DNA from: Pelargonium x hortorum
Lineage: Eukaryota > Streptophyta > Magnoliopsida > Geraniales > Geraniaceae
Length of the DNA stretch: 64,000 bases
Reading direction: 5' to 3'
NCBI GenBank assembly: GCA_036897525.1
Contig: JAYMTJ010000050.1
Location: 17,411-81,410 of the forward strand
Below the pieces are notes generated by a model. It was given only the letters and a program-made list of their open reading frames with translations, was not told where the DNA came from and ran no database searches. The translations under genes were made by a program, and so were the position numbers. Positions 12,904 through 25,820 of the stretch are shown here, in pieces; position 1 is the first letter of the stretch; each line of letters begins with the position of its first letter.

Positions 12904-15900
12904 AATTGAAACGATCCTAACATATAACTTGGAATTAAGTTCTTTGATGGTACTAATAGTAAATACCTTAAGGTAGGGGATTTCCGGGTACTTTTTGGAG
13001 GATCTAACCCCTTGTTCCACGTATACCTACCAAAATCTATGTATCTTAATCGCTTTTGTATTAGGCTCAGATTATGTCCATTTTCCTGATTTAGCTCTGC
13101 TTTTATACCTTATAATATTTAGTCATTTCTCTAGCTTATACTCCTGACTATGGAAAGCTTCCGTCTAATTTGAATTATACCAAATGGAATGGATAAGCCC
13201 TTTATTTAAGAGAGTACAACTGTGTTAAACACAAAAGAAGTGAAGAGTAGCCGCCTAAACGCCCAATCTATTCTATTCCCAAAGGTTCTAAACTACATAA
13301 CATATATTCGTAGATAGAACCGGAGTGCCCGGTTAGTAAAACGTAACTAGCATGCGTTTTTTAGGAGGCTCATAGCTCATAGGAGCCGGGAATGTGGTAA
13401 GGTTTAATAGGGGGCACGATATCCGTTAAGCTATCCTTACTTACCTACACGTTACTTATTATCTAAACTTTTTTAAGAGGACAGCCTCAAAAAAAGCAGC
13501 GCCTACTATGAAGTTAGAACCTCCTTTTAGTTATTGTTTACTTAATAAATATAGAAGGAGTTATCGGAGCTAGAAATCGAAACCCCTTAGCTTAGGAAAC
13601 CCCTCTAATTTAGAGCATTTTTTTACCAAATATATATATATTATTTACTTTCTTTCGTTTCTATACCATAACTCGAGAAAAAAACTTCTCTACACAGCGA
13701 TACAGCTAAAAAAAGACTTAAAAACAAAGGTAAAATCCAACCGAAGTTACCGCTTTTCCTAAACTAAAGTATATTTGTTTTAGATCAGATGCACAGTGCT
13801 GAAATATATTCCCTACCTGTTTGTTTTTTGACTCCCTATAAAAATTATCAAATATCAGCGAAAGCTAAACCTTAGTTGGGCGTCGTTCTTTGAAAATACT
13901 GAAAAAATATTCGTTATATAGTCTAAAATACGGGAGAGAGCCTATATAATTTACATTTTAAGGGGTTTCGGGATGCAAATGAATGATGTAAAAGTTGCAA
14001 AGGTATCTTCCTGATAGTGGCGTTAATCTATAGAATACATTAATCCTGCTCTTTTTTTTTTTACGTTATTTGAATTCCGATAATAGGAAAGAAAAAAGTA
14101 GGTTTGGTTTCTATTTCTATGAGTTTTAGGTATAAATTTAAGATAAGGAAATTTACTGAATATTCTTATACTTCGTACGCGGGCTCCCCTATTTTGATCG
14201 AGCAGCATCCTGATTGGTAAGGGTTTGTAGGGGTCCAAATAACTAAGTTAGTTATTATTTATTTAAAGGGATCTGGCTCCAGGTTGATGTTGATCTAGAA
14301 TGTAGTGTTTGTTTTAAGCTATTATGCTAGGTAATAAATAGTATTCTAAAGTAGTATACCCCTGTTTTGAGGTTATTTACTTTTGAGGCCTATTGGTTTA
14401 AGCTTCCTTGAGAGGTTGGTATTTCATTCTTTTTATGCTACTTGTTTTGCCTTTCAAAAATATGGATCTCAAAATTCTCGACGCTAAGTGCAAAAACTTT
14501 GCGATAAGGTATTTCTTTCTCATGGTTTTTTATTGGGTAGGTAATAAGGTATATAAAAATGCCCTAGACTTTCTCTGGACTTTGCCTCTAGATTTTGGGG
14601 CGTTAACGAAATCGGGTTTTCTGTAGAATAAGCAAGGAAACTCTTGCCTTTAGGAGTTCCTTGACTCAAGTGAGAAGGTACTGAGATAGATTAAAAGAAT
14701 AGTTTGCTTTTGTAAGTAATGGGATCCCGCTGTTACAAATAGAAAGAAAGGATATTTGTAAACTAAAACGTATGATACACACCCAGCAGCTGGAATATGG
14801 ATAAGGCTTTGCGTTATATATAAAATTCTACACCTACTGTACAAGAAAGATCTCCTCTGCTATTGCAATCAGTCTTACTCTGATAGAGGTAAATCAAGAA
14901 AGAATTCATTTTTTAAGTTTCTCTGTTCTATTAGGAAGGGCCCGCTTTCGAGTGAGTGTAGCTATGTTACTCCTTTTTTTTTTTTTTTCTATTTTCAAAT
15001 GCAAGCTTAATATACTCGGGTACTGCACGTAATGTTCTTTTGACTAGTCATATAAATTTCAAGAGTTCGAGTAACATAAAGTAAAGACTGCTCTTGTGTT
15101 CCTTTTTGTTTCTAGATTTCCAATATCTAAGCTAAAGTCCACAGGGACTGAGTGAAAACCCTTACTTGAGAATAGTAGACACTGGTGGAAATCCCTAGAA
15201 CCCAAGCTAATCGGAGGTAACTGCCCAAGGAAATACCTGTTAAATACCCTTGAAATGGCAATAGGAAGATCCTCAAACAGCTGATTTATGCATGAAACAG
15301 CACTCTGATATAGAGAGAAGGGGGGATTTAAATCCACCATAAACCGAAGAAAGAAAGCAATTAATTTATTTAGTGTAGAAACCGTTTTAGTGTTATTGCA
15401 ATCCTTAACTTCTTAACCTGTGTCTAATGGATAGGATTCCTCTCAATACAGAGTCAAATCCGCTGACTGGAGAACAGTTTACTTGAGGAAATCCCATGCT
15501 AACACCTTACAGACCATAAGCTAAATACATGGGAAATCCCTAAGCGACACCTCCAAAAGAAACAAATACCTACTTCCAAGACCTACTCCAAACAACCCTA
15601 TCTTACTCCGTCTTTCTTTCCTTTAGACATTGCCTAAATGATTTACATCGTAAAAATTTGTATCAAAAGTAGCCAAAAAGGGCCTAAATTCGTGAAATTG
15701 TGATGACTCGAAATTGGGTCTTTTTGCGGAATTCCCAGAGGGACTTTGAACCATGTACAGTTGAGGCTCTCTAACCTCGTTATAACTAGGTTTTTAATGA
15801 TATTTCATAAGTTTTCCTTCGTGAACAATATACAATTCTGGTAATACCATCAAGTCAAAAAAATGTTGTAGTGCCAAAGAAAGAGAAATCTCAATTTTAT

Positions 15901-16775
15901 TAAAAAGACTTATTTATAGCAATTTCTAAAAAGCAGGACTTGCAAGTATTTTCAATAGAATTTTCCCAGCAAAGAGGGCAACGAAGACAGAGTATAAAAC
16001 AAAAAAGATACTCAGAAATAAGGTACTCTTTTCAAGGTTTTCGAAGAATGTAAAATCAAAGGGTCTCCTAACCTAAATAAAGCCCTCTCTGCTCGAAGAG
16101 ATTACGCGTAAGTTCTCCTAATTGTATTTTTTATTATCTAGCATCTGCAAGTTCCCAGGAGAATAAGGGTTGGTTTTTTTAAACTAATATCAAATTCTAA
16201 AGAAAGGAAACCTTGCAAGGACAAGGAGGCTTAGAGGGGCACCTCTTGCACAATAACGAAGTCTGCTATATCCATCGAGTAAAAGCTATTTATTATATAC
16301 AGTTCAAAAGCTAGTGTAGTGCCCTATCTTGGTTTTATCTATTCGATTATTTATACCTATTTTTCAAGAAGTATCTGCTCTTCCTTTAAAAAAAGGGTTC
16401 ATATACTGATAAAGAGACCTAGCCGCCCCCTAATCGGGACAATTAGTATGAGTAGTAGATTTCATTTCATTAGGATTGAAAAGTTTATGGATCACCCGGC
16501 TTATCAGGTTAAAACTATCAGAGTAATACAAAGTAACAATATAGCAAGAGCAAGGGAGTTCAAATTTACGCGAGCTAAAGCTAAGTAATATTTTATTTAT
16601 GCCACTGGACAACCCTTCGAATTATGAGTGAAAATTACTGCTATTTTTAGAAGCCTACTCAGACTTTTATTTTATCCCAGGGATTCGGCAGCGAGTATTG
16701 TAAATTAAGTTGGCGCACTATTGTCCCGAAAGTGAAAAACCACTATTTTTTAATAACTCTTTGTTATAACTAGAA
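12904..16775. other. Gene-free A+T-rich DNA
   Basis: Several open frames of 60-93 codons on both strands (for example 15059-15340 minus) are of chance length and show no motif. GGGATCCC at 14721 and the T15 run are the only distinctive items. Confidence 0.6.
14974..14988 (+). repeat. Poly-T tract, 15 bases
   Basis: Longest homopolymer noticed. T12 at 34139-34150 is the next longest T run. Confidence 0.8.
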
Positions 16776-16861
16776 TGTTTAATATACACGAGGCGACCCT
16801 CTTGCTTCAAGGGTAGATCTGACTTTTACTAAGCGTTGTGGGTTCAAGTCCTACTATTATA
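16776..16861 (+). pseudogene. tRNA-Lys (UUU)-like relic with intact T arm
   Basis: The T arm is perfect: GTGGG pairs with CCTAC around loop TTCAAGT. Upstream, GACTTTTACTAA resembles the GGCTTTTAACC anticodon region of tRNA-Lys(UUU), and the words after the T arm resemble its 3' end. The anticodon stem does not pair cleanly and I found no good 5' acceptor arm. Where the D arm should be there is a separate hairpin (16796-16814, ACCC/GGGT outer pairs and CTTG/CAAG inner pairs). A relic at best, possibly a class II tRNA remnant instead. Confidence 0.28.
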
Positions 16862-17795
16862 TATGTATTTCTTAGCTAGAAGCTCTATACTTTACTGAAG
16901 AATACCCTGCCCCTAGCATTAGACACGAGAAAACGCTTAACATAAAATAAAGTCTCGAATACTAATCTATAACGAGAGTGTACAAGAAGATCAGAAGTTT
17001 ATTATATAAAATTATCCCTTGCTAGATTCCAATTTCAATTTCTTGAGATCATTTTGGGTCTATTTGACAAAATTCAGGGGAAAGACTTTTTTCTTTCTTT
17101 TATATTTATAGCTATACTAGACTAGATTGAATATAGGCCTATTCTAGTAGGAAATAGAAAGATCCATCATTATTAAGTTCTTACAAGTTGAGTTTATACT
17201 GGTAGTTTCTACAAATATTGGGAAGTTGTTAACTAGAACGTGTCCCTTTTATTTGTTGAAGGGGTTATCACCAACCAGTTCCACTAAAAAGAAAATGTTT
17301 TGAATACAAAATTACAATTACTTTAGTTGGTGGGTAGGAGAGACTTAATATTAATATAATATAAGTGTTGGATAAGCGCTAAGGTTCAAAAGGGCAAAAC
17401 ACAATTACAAGGATTCCGCTTTATTCTTTATTTGAGTCTAATACATTTGTAGAGAAATATTCCATCGGGGTCCTCTCTCGTACCGGGAGCTGGTTTAGAA
17501 TAACAATAGCAGGACTCTAGCACCTTTTATAATTCAGATCTTGAAATTTCCTCCAGTTTTTTACCTTTTTTCATAGGAGCACCCTCTCTAATGCTTAACA
17601 ATAACCAAAGACACCGAGCATTTATAGCATATCTACACACTTTATTCCTGTCCTTGATTGGGTAATAAACAGCTAAGTTTGACAATTATAGGTCTTATAG
17701 GTCTACTGGTACAACGACCCTTGCTCGTTTAAATTGAAATATTATTTTTTGTTTATCTCATAATTTAGAGGGTTGGGTTAACCGGGTATTATACA

Positions 17796-17876
17796 TCACA
17801 GTAACAGAATTTGAACCATTTATACAAAGATTAGAAAGACTCCGCTATAACTAGGAAACGGTTGAGCTATACTATA
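17796..17876 (-). pseudogene. tRNA-Arg (UCU)-like, with D-loop insertion
   Basis: The minus-strand sequence resembles plastid tRNA-Arg(UCU). The acceptor stem pairs in full (TATAGTA with TACTGTG, two G-U pairs) and the discriminator is A. The anticodon loop TTTCTAA has T33 and anticodon TCT in the proper place, and the T loop is TTCAAAT. Against function, the anticodon stem has two bad pairs next to the loop and the T stem two mismatches. The D loop appears to carry about 7 extra bases, giving 81 nt instead of about 73. A full acceptor stem beside broken inner stems suggests either a decayed gene or a transcript that would need correction. I favour a pseudogene. The class assignment rests on remembered family sequence, not a search. 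Confidence 0.45.
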
Positions 17877-18234
17877 TAATTAGATAAGAATAACCGGGGA
17901 TTGCTAAGGAAATAGATCGGACTTAAGTTTATTATCTATTGTATAGAAAGTTACTTCCTTAACTAAAAGAACTTTCCGAGAGCAACCATGAATTAAAAAA
18001 AGTCTTTTAAGCATATTCTGAACTAATAAATATCTCTAACACCTCCGGGGTATCAATAAAGCGCTTGTATACTATACCCTATAAGCGGAATACCTGTATA
18101 GTAAAAATGAAAGACCCCAATCCTGATTTAATATTGGAACCACAAGACCTTCTAATACCCACAAGAGTGCCATCTCTTTGTTATACTCGCTCTATTTTTC
18201 CTCAGTATTTACTCCCAATGAGGGCCCCTTTGTT

Positions 18235-18660
18235 TAACTAACCAACTGGTCGGGAGCTTCCTACTAACTAACTGGCTGGTCTGGTATACTCTTTATTTAA
18301 ATGGATTTATCACAAAAATACAATTTGAATTTCAGTAGTTGATGGACTAAAAAACACCCAGGAGTCTCCTTAATACACAAGACTTTTACTGACTTTATTG
18401 ACTTACCTCTTCTTTACGAGTTTTCGGAGTTAGAATAGTTAGAAAAGGTATAGAAGAGATAGAACAGATGATAGAAGAATAGATAAGGATTAGAATGTCT
18501 TAGTGTAGCCTATCCATACTTATTGGAGTGTACTGTAGCTACCATAGTTAGAAAAGAATTTCTTTAATGTATTCGTATTGTACTACATAGTTGTGTAATA
18601 TAAAGAGATTCTCTATGAAGCAAAGGAGAGACATCTGAAAATAACAAGCGTTCTGTGATA
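18235..18660 (+). repeat. Family X, partial copy 4
   Basis: CAGGAGTCTCCTT, then TTGACTTACCTCTTCTT (18398-18414), matches the end of copy 2. After an A+T-rich stretch, GCAAAGGAGAGACATC matches the GGTAAGGAGGAGACAT block. The CTTACCGAGT block is missing. The 5' part also holds a short imperfect direct repeat, ACTAACCAACTGGTC (18237) and ACTAACTAACTGGCTGGTC (18263). Confidence 0.4.
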
Positions 18661-18699
18661 TAAAGCGCTGTCCTGACAGAAGTCTGGAGCTAGCAAGGG

Positions 18700-20700
18700 A
18701 TTTATTACTTTAATTTAAAGAGCTTCCCACCCGTTTTCAAGTATTCTGGGAGTAACTAGAAATCCTGTTAGGAGATAACCCATGTATAAACTTGTAAGGA
18801 GAGCGCTATAGGATAGGGTAAACCCGGAGTTACTTTTTTATACCACTAACTTCGCTGCACTCTTTTGTAAAATCCTATCTCTTGAAATGAATAACTGTTC
18901 TTCTCTACCCGGGTATCGCTACTTTTTAGTCTAAAAAATGCTTTGAAGGATTATAGAAGTTCTATAAGAAAACCCCTTAACTCTCGCAAAGGACTCTGGT
19001 CCGTACGTTAAGTATCATAGGAAAATACCTCTTATAACTACTTAAACTTGTGATAAAAGGCGATTATATAATAAAATGAAACGTTCTATAGTTCTGTCAA
19101 AGGAGTGTAGGAAGTTCTTACTTGACTAAGAAAAGAGTCAACTTCAGATACAGGTGTTCGTATGAAAAGAAGGTTGAGGAACCCGGAGGCAGTCTGTCCG
19201 AAACAGTGTCTCTTAGATAAAGCCCTTCTTATGTTCCTTTTCCAAAAAAAACTTAGTATATATATAAAACTCTCTACCAACTAAAAAAATACAGAGTAGA
19301 GCTAAAGCGTAGTAGATCCAAGTTCCAGGGCTTTCTAAGGGGTCAATAATGAAAAATATGGTAAATCCAACATAAAATAAATGTACAAACTTTCTTTTAC
19401 AGAACAGAGTATCCTGAAATAACATTCTAGGGAGTCACTTTTGGGCACTGCTTTGTTTAGTATTGCTTACAATCCCATTAATTTGTAAAATGTACTTAAG
19501 GTCAAGTCTTTTCCAAGTACAGGGTCTCTTACTGAAAGTTAAGGTTGTTATAGAACCCCAGATGAGTGTTTATTATGCTGTTACAAAGTAAATACATTGA
19601 AAGGTCGTTTCAAACAAAGAGCAACCTTTTTTTATTGCTATTGCAGTATAAGAAATACGTATCCCCTAAGCGGTTTAGAACAATATATGTCCTTACATGA
19701 ACGTGGGATTTCTAAGCCCTTGCTATTTCGGAATAGAGTAAATAAACCCCGAAAAATTCTTTTTAGAAATCCCAATATTCTTACTTAATCACACATAATC
19801 ACAACAGAGAAAGGCTTAGGTTATTCCCTTTATTCTCAAATCCTGTTAATAACCTATAGTTAGTCCTCTTTTTATATTTCAAAAAATTCTAAGGGACCAC
19901 TAGGAGCTTCAAATAAAAAAAAAATTCCTATTTTATAAATTTCAAGGACTTCTTTGTAACAGCTTTTTTTGTATCCTCAGGAAACGCTTATTCGGGTCAA
20001 TTTTTTATATTCTATATTAGTGATAAGCTATTTGGACTCAGTATCTGTTCCTCTATCCTATTTCTTTTTAGCTCTAGTTCGTCCGAAGAAAGTATATAAC
20101 AAAGTATAGTAAGTAGTATTTGTTTTCAAGCTCAAAATGTACCCTCGCTTCGGTTAAAATTGGAGCTCCTTGACAGGTTTGTTTACAAGGGCCTTAATGA
20201 AGGGCATAAAAGAAAAGTCTTTTTTATTTAAGCACTAGCCTATTAGAAATAACGAAAATCATATGTAAAGGGCCTTAGAAGTGGTTTCTTAAACCTAAAT
20301 TCCACAAAAAAACCTGGAGGGTCCCCGGAGAGAATAACTTTACAATAAAGGACACTCCTCACTTCAAAAAAGAAACTTTAATAGAATTAGATTCAACATT
20401 TGGCAAAAGAGTTTTCTTTATCCAGAAATTTCGGCGGGTCTGTTTTTCTAAATTAAAGTGGGTAAGGGTAGCTCAGTAAAGCTACTGGAAAGTCTCTAAG
20501 CCTGGTATATCTCCTAAAGCCCCTAGGACTGTTAAGACTCCTCTATCAGACCTGGGAGAGTGCCCCGGATATAGCAATTTGTAAAAGAGATTCTAAAGAA
20601 AACTTTCGTGGTGTCAACAAGAAACAGTTCTCAATTTTACTAAAATTGAAATAAAACTCTATTCTTCGCTATACTTCTATGTTAATAGTATTTTCAATTA
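18700..20700. other. Gene-free A+T-rich DNA
   Basis: Open frames at 19086-19425 minus and 19597-19788 plus are of chance length. CCCGGG at 18908 and the GTAGCT hairpin at 20468 are present. No gene recognised. Confidence 0.6.
20468..20485. repeat. Small hairpin GTAGCT/AGCTAC
   Basis: GTAGCT-CAGTAA-AGCTAC mimics a tRNA D arm (GTAGCTCAG), but no tRNA body follows. Treated as a hairpin only. A similar pairing, AGCTAC with GTAGCT, occurs at 12644-12663. Confidence 0.35.
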
Positions 20701-20726
20701 CAAAAGAGGAGCAGGGATTTGAACCC

Positions 20727-20742
20727 ATATATATATATATTT
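20727..20742. repeat. (AT)n microsatellite
   Basis: A pure AT run next to a tRNA T-arm-like GGGTTCAAATCCC on the minus strand (20711-20726). Similar short TATATA runs occur near 13632, 47479 and 50148. Confidence 0.6.
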
Positions 20743-23700
20743 TCCACCTACTTTGATGAGTATCACTAATACTATACTAATTCTATACTAAAGAATTTCG
20801 TTTATCTATTACTGGGCCTCTCTATCTACATTGATTACCCTTAATAAGCTTTTTTTCAAGTCCAGCTTCTCGTCAATGAAATTTAATGTTAGAATCTTAC
20901 AACACATCTAACAACTCTGTTTAGGAGCTCCTTCTTTGCCCTGTTTGAGGTCTATGTTTGCTTATGGAATCCATACTAAAACTAAAGTAGTAAGTAGCCT
21001 TGCATTGCTTCTTGACTTCGTATATAAAAAAGATTCTATTCCAGAGTCTTCTATTTTCACACTGTACTTAGACCCTACGTCAGTCAATACTAATATAATA
21101 ACACTGCTGAGACATAGATCCACTTTGTCCATAAAATCAGGGTCAGCCACTGGGTTTTATTACTTCGTTGTAAGCCTCATTATTTATATATAAATCAAAG
21201 TACGGATGCCCCCTTTTGAAGGACTCACATTTTCCCTTATTAATTTTAGAATTTACACCCAATTAACGGATTTATATCTACTTTGGGTGCTGGGACCTAC
21301 TAGTTCAAGGAGTTTTTGAGTAATTTAGAAAGCCGAGTTCGTAAGATAACTCTTTTGAAATAGCGTATCCTATACTTCTTTCTACTGAGAAATTTGTATT
21401 CTTCTCAGAAGAGGGACAAGGAAAAAAATTCCCCTTCTTGGGTATAGATTTAGTTCGATGGGATTAGCATTCAATTAGAGTTTTCAAGTACTCTCCTTGT
21501 GTTATTGAATAAACCTAACCTTTCACTAAGCGCTTAACATGGGTCTTTTTCCCTGTTTTATTAATTGTCACGTAGCCCTAGTCAAATCAAACTCGATAGG
21601 TTCTGTACTTTTCAAAAGCCCCCTCTATGCTAGTATTAAGAGTGCCCTTAGAAAATAAAAAAGGTTTAATTTACAGTGTTACAAAAATTCTTTTTAGCTT
21701 CTAACTTATTCTTTAAGGTTAAAGGAAAGCACAAAGTACTTTCGATACGCTCCCTTAAACGTAATTTGATTTCTATTACCTGATCCTGTGTATATTATCT
21801 CGTTACCAAAAGGCTATAAACCCGCAGGCACTTATTAGAAGTTCAGGAAAACGCACTCAATACTTCGACTCTTTTTTCTTATTTAGGGCGGTTTATTACA
21901 TTACAATCCTCTGCAGAATACCGTAACTTTTAAATACTCTTGAAAATTCTTTCTATCTTTATATCTAGGGTTGCGCTTCTATTTTTTTCAGATAAACTTG
22001 TCTTTACTTATTCTAGAAGGGACGAGAATAGAACCTTTTGAACACGTCCTCTATTTAGTTTAAAAAAACTATCCTACCTTAATACATAACGAGGAGTCAC
22101 TTTATGCTTTGCCAACTTCCCTATTTCTGAAAGAAGAGAAGAATAGACAGTTTCTTAATAAGTACTCGGATAGGGTTGTTACAATAGAGAATCGTTGCTG
22201 AGTATGTATTTAATTCGTCCACTGTTTCATTTTTATATTATTAGGCGAAAGTAACACAAAAATAATGTACATATCTAGCTGACTTCATTGAGTTAGCCTA
22301 TCTTATTGCATTGCTAGCGGATCTACTAGTTTTTTGCTGAACAAGGTATAAGGTTTTTAAATATATGTATACACACTTATGATACTAGTTTTCCTTACTT
22401 AATTTAATAATAATCTTTTGTTACTTCTGGGGAATGAATACAACTCTTTGAAATGACTAAGTCAAAGAAAGATATGGCAGGAACCTTAATAAATTTAGGA
22501 CTCATAAAAACCCTTACCAGGAACTCCCCTAATAGTTATAGGATAACAAAAAAGTACTTTAAAAGAAGAAGGGATCTTGGGTTTTTCCTTCTCTTGTTAT
22601 CAGCTTATCTCTACGAAATAGAAGCTCTTTAGTGTCCTTGTACAAAGTCAAAAAGAGGGAAAAGAGTTGAATATTGCTTGATCTTGATTAGGAGTACTTT
22701 AGATTTCCTTTAGGTACTGAGTATTCTTGTTAGTCGGGTGCTATTCAATAAAATAAGTTGCGTGGCGTTACGACATTTAGGAGCTTTACTTTTCGTATCA
22801 GTTTCTCTTTGTTTATACCTAGTGTATAGGACAAATCCTTTTTTATTTTATTTATTATATCTGAGGCAGAGCCTAGCCCCCTTTTTAGAGCGGAGATACT
22901 ATAGTAAGTGAGACTTTAGTAGACCAAAACAGGATACCTAAGAGGGTAGGGAAATCCCTAAGGTATATCCAGTTAATAGGGGTCTTTATTCGAAAATCTA
23001 GCTTAGTTAGAATCCAAAAATGCAATTATCTTATCCTAACACAAAGCTAAAAAAGAATTTCTTCAAAAGAAAAGAGTCCCGGTAAAATACTCCTTACTGC
23101 TCTTTTTCTACAAACTGTGCAAACTAAAAAATTGCTTTTATCTTGTGTATTAAATTAAATTGACTCTACCCAGGAGTAACAAAAACTAAAACGTGTTTAT
23201 ATCTATTTTTTTCAAATTAAGAAGGACAAATTTAAAGTAATATCCGTCCATGAATTAATTTTCTTAGGTACGAGATATCTCAGGCATTTCAAATAAACGA
23301 AGTCATGTCTTTCTCTCGTCCTTATTTTCTTTAAATCTTTGAAGTTTACGTACTAGCTTTTTTTAGAGATGCTTGGATAAACTTATTTGAGAATCACGAG
23401 AGTTCTTGGTGTATCGTATTTATTACGTCCAAAAGCAAGTGGTGACGTGACAGACTTAGTAGTCTTTGTTTCGTTGGTTAGCGCTTTAAGTTCGATCAAA
23501 AAAAAAATCTATTTGTCTACACAGGCCGGAGTTCAATATGAGGACTCTAAATTTAGCACACTTCGATAATTAAATCTGAAATACCTATATAGAAGGTATT
23601 TTATATACTAGGGTCTATTCGCGTACTAACTTTATGTTATTAGCAGTCCTCTATATCTCAAATAAATTAAGAATCTTCCATTTTTTTACTGCCCCTGACT

Positions 23701-25769
23701 AATCTTTTTAAGAAAGAGCCAATATATGTATTTTCCCGGCAGGTGTTTCCAATTCGGATTGGACCAGATTTACTATATATCGGTGACTCCTATATAATTA
23801 ACTAATGCTAATGCTTGTTAGTTTTCTAATTCCTGAAGTATAACATATCTAACTAAAATAGAGTTTCATTTCTTAGAGAGCTCGGAAAGAGTAAACTCGG
23901 CCCTGTAGTTATGAAACGGGCTCCAAATGGATACAAGAATACCAGTTCTATTAGCTACACTGACACTGAGAAGGCATACCCTCAACCCTGAGTACCGACA
24001 TGACCTAGCTGAAGCTGACTAGAACAGAGTCATAAATGACCTTGTTTCAATTAGAACAAGTGAGTGTATTTAAGTTAGGCAGGGGAAAGGGTGGAGATTG
24101 TGTAGGCTTATTAATGAGTTTAGGAATAAAGTTTCTTTTCTTTGACTCACCGGATTATGTACTTCAGAAAAGGGACCTTATGTCTTACAAAGATATTCAG
24201 TCTTTACATTTCCTTTATCTGCCTAGCTTTTCTTCTGTATTCTGTCAGTGAAGTACAAATATTATAGACTCATTTGCCTTCAATCCCAAAAGATTGACTG
24301 TCCATCACATCAAGAAGAACAAGAAATTCATTCTATAACTCCCTAGCTATCTATCAGAATCAGAGAATCTACTCCTTACTCTTGTGGATTTCACTTTTTT
24401 CTCTAGAGAAGAAGGTATTATACAAGAGGTATTATGACAGCGGAAAGAGTTTTTTGGTAATTTATAGGGTATTAGCATCAAGGAGTGTTTTCAGTTCAAA
24501 GAAAAAAAAGGAGCATAACGGGGACGGAAATTGGGTGGTACTTTGCTTCGAAACTGTAGCTTAGGATGCCCTTGTAGAAAAGGAGGCCTCTTGTCCATGT
24601 ATTTATTGTATTAACCTGAACACGGGTATAATTTTCTTTGTTAATGCCAATATTAAAGGTCCCCTAAATTGCTTACGAGAGAATGTCCGTCCAGTAAAAT
24701 AAGTACAAGGGATCCCGGAGGGTTGGGAAGTTTTATTCCACCATTGGTTAGAAAAAGCCTTTCCTTATTTGCTTTCAAGTAAAGGGGTAGTTTTGTTTTT
24801 ATTACCAAAAGTTATATATTATATAGAAGTCTCCTCTTTATGAAGCCCCGTTACACGTTATCCTCGAAAATTGTTGGGGTGTTCCATTAGAAAGAAAGTC
24901 TTGGTAAGTATACGAGTTTAGTAGTAAAGAAATCCCGCATTTCGGTACTGAGCTTGCGTTGTAGTATAGACAAGAAAGTCAAAAAGGGCTCCTATAAATT
25001 TTCCTTCACAGCCTGTAGTAATGGTACAGATATACTATGTTATAATACTCGCTTATATAGAATTCTAATCTTTTTACCGTGCGGCGGATACTTCTCTAGA
25101 CCCTTTTCAAATCCAGGACAAAGCTTGTAATCGAAAGTGGGCATGAATAGTTTAAAGGGCTTGCTTTGGTTCAAAGCGCTTATCAGTGCAATTAGGATCT
25201 CATTTTGTTGTTATACGAGAGCAGGTCTGAGAAATAAGTTGAGTATGAGGCTGTAGTAACACACAAAGTAGAGAACAGAATTAAAGAAAAAAACCTATAA
25301 GCAGTTGTGTGTCAGTTAAAAAAGGATTTTTGAAGCGATAACCGAGTCTCCGATTCAGGGATTCCCCTTGATTTCTGGATCACGCATTCTAAAATGTGTA
25401 AAGGTTTCCCAGTTAGTCTTACTTTTTTGTTATTGGTTTTTTTTTGCATTCCTACAGCTTCATATTTAGGAGGCTAACCCTTTTGTTTTTGTAGTAATAT
25501 GTAAAGTGAAAACCCTCTTAACTTAAAAGATAAAAGTTTTTTTGTCTATAATTATCCCCAATCTGCTTTCAAAAGCCCGGGGTTTCCTTGGTTAAGGCAG
25601 TAGAAAAGAAAGATATTTGATTAAGGTATTACTCTAGTTTATTCCAGACTTTGGTACCTTTAAAAAGCCTGAAGCTAGGAGGATTTTTTGATTGACTTTA
25701 GAAAGGCGTCGTAATATAGAATAAAAAATCCTAGCGTTATAAGGTAGAAATTATCCAACAAAAAAAAAG
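20743..25769. other. Gene-free A+T-rich DNA
   Basis: No RNA or protein gene. GGGATCCC at 24709 and CCCGGG at 25576. A short stretch near 23.9-24.4 kb has the second texture but no repeat copy I can place. Confidence 0.6.
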
Positions 25770-25820
25770 CACGAGGTCGTGAGTCCTTTGGGATAACCCA
25801 AAAAGGGCTGCTGCGAGCAG
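25770..25820. repeat. Three consecutive hairpins
   Basis: Hairpin 1 is CACGA-GG-TCGTG (25770-25781). Hairpin 2 is TTTGGG-ATAA-CCCAAA (25787-25802), extendable by CC/GG across a two-base bulge. Hairpin 3 is CTGCT-GCG-AGCAG (25808-25820). They follow a run of ten A and precede TTTCTT. Compact multi-hairpin elements are known in some fungal and algal organelle genomes. Here it could be a mobile palindromic element or an RNA processing/stability signal. The two-base loop of hairpin 1 would need to open. Confidence 0.5.

Noticed and set aside
15059-15340. 93-codon minus-strand frame as a gene
   Set aside because: Plausible amino-acid composition but chance length, no motif, no conserved context.
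15725-15790. ATGGTTCAAAGTCC (minus) as a tRNA
   Set aside because: No stems pair around it.
20711-20830. T-arm-like GGGTTCAAATCCC (minus) as a tRNA
   Set aside because: An AT microsatellite occupies the variable-arm position and no anticodon or acceptor arm could be placed.
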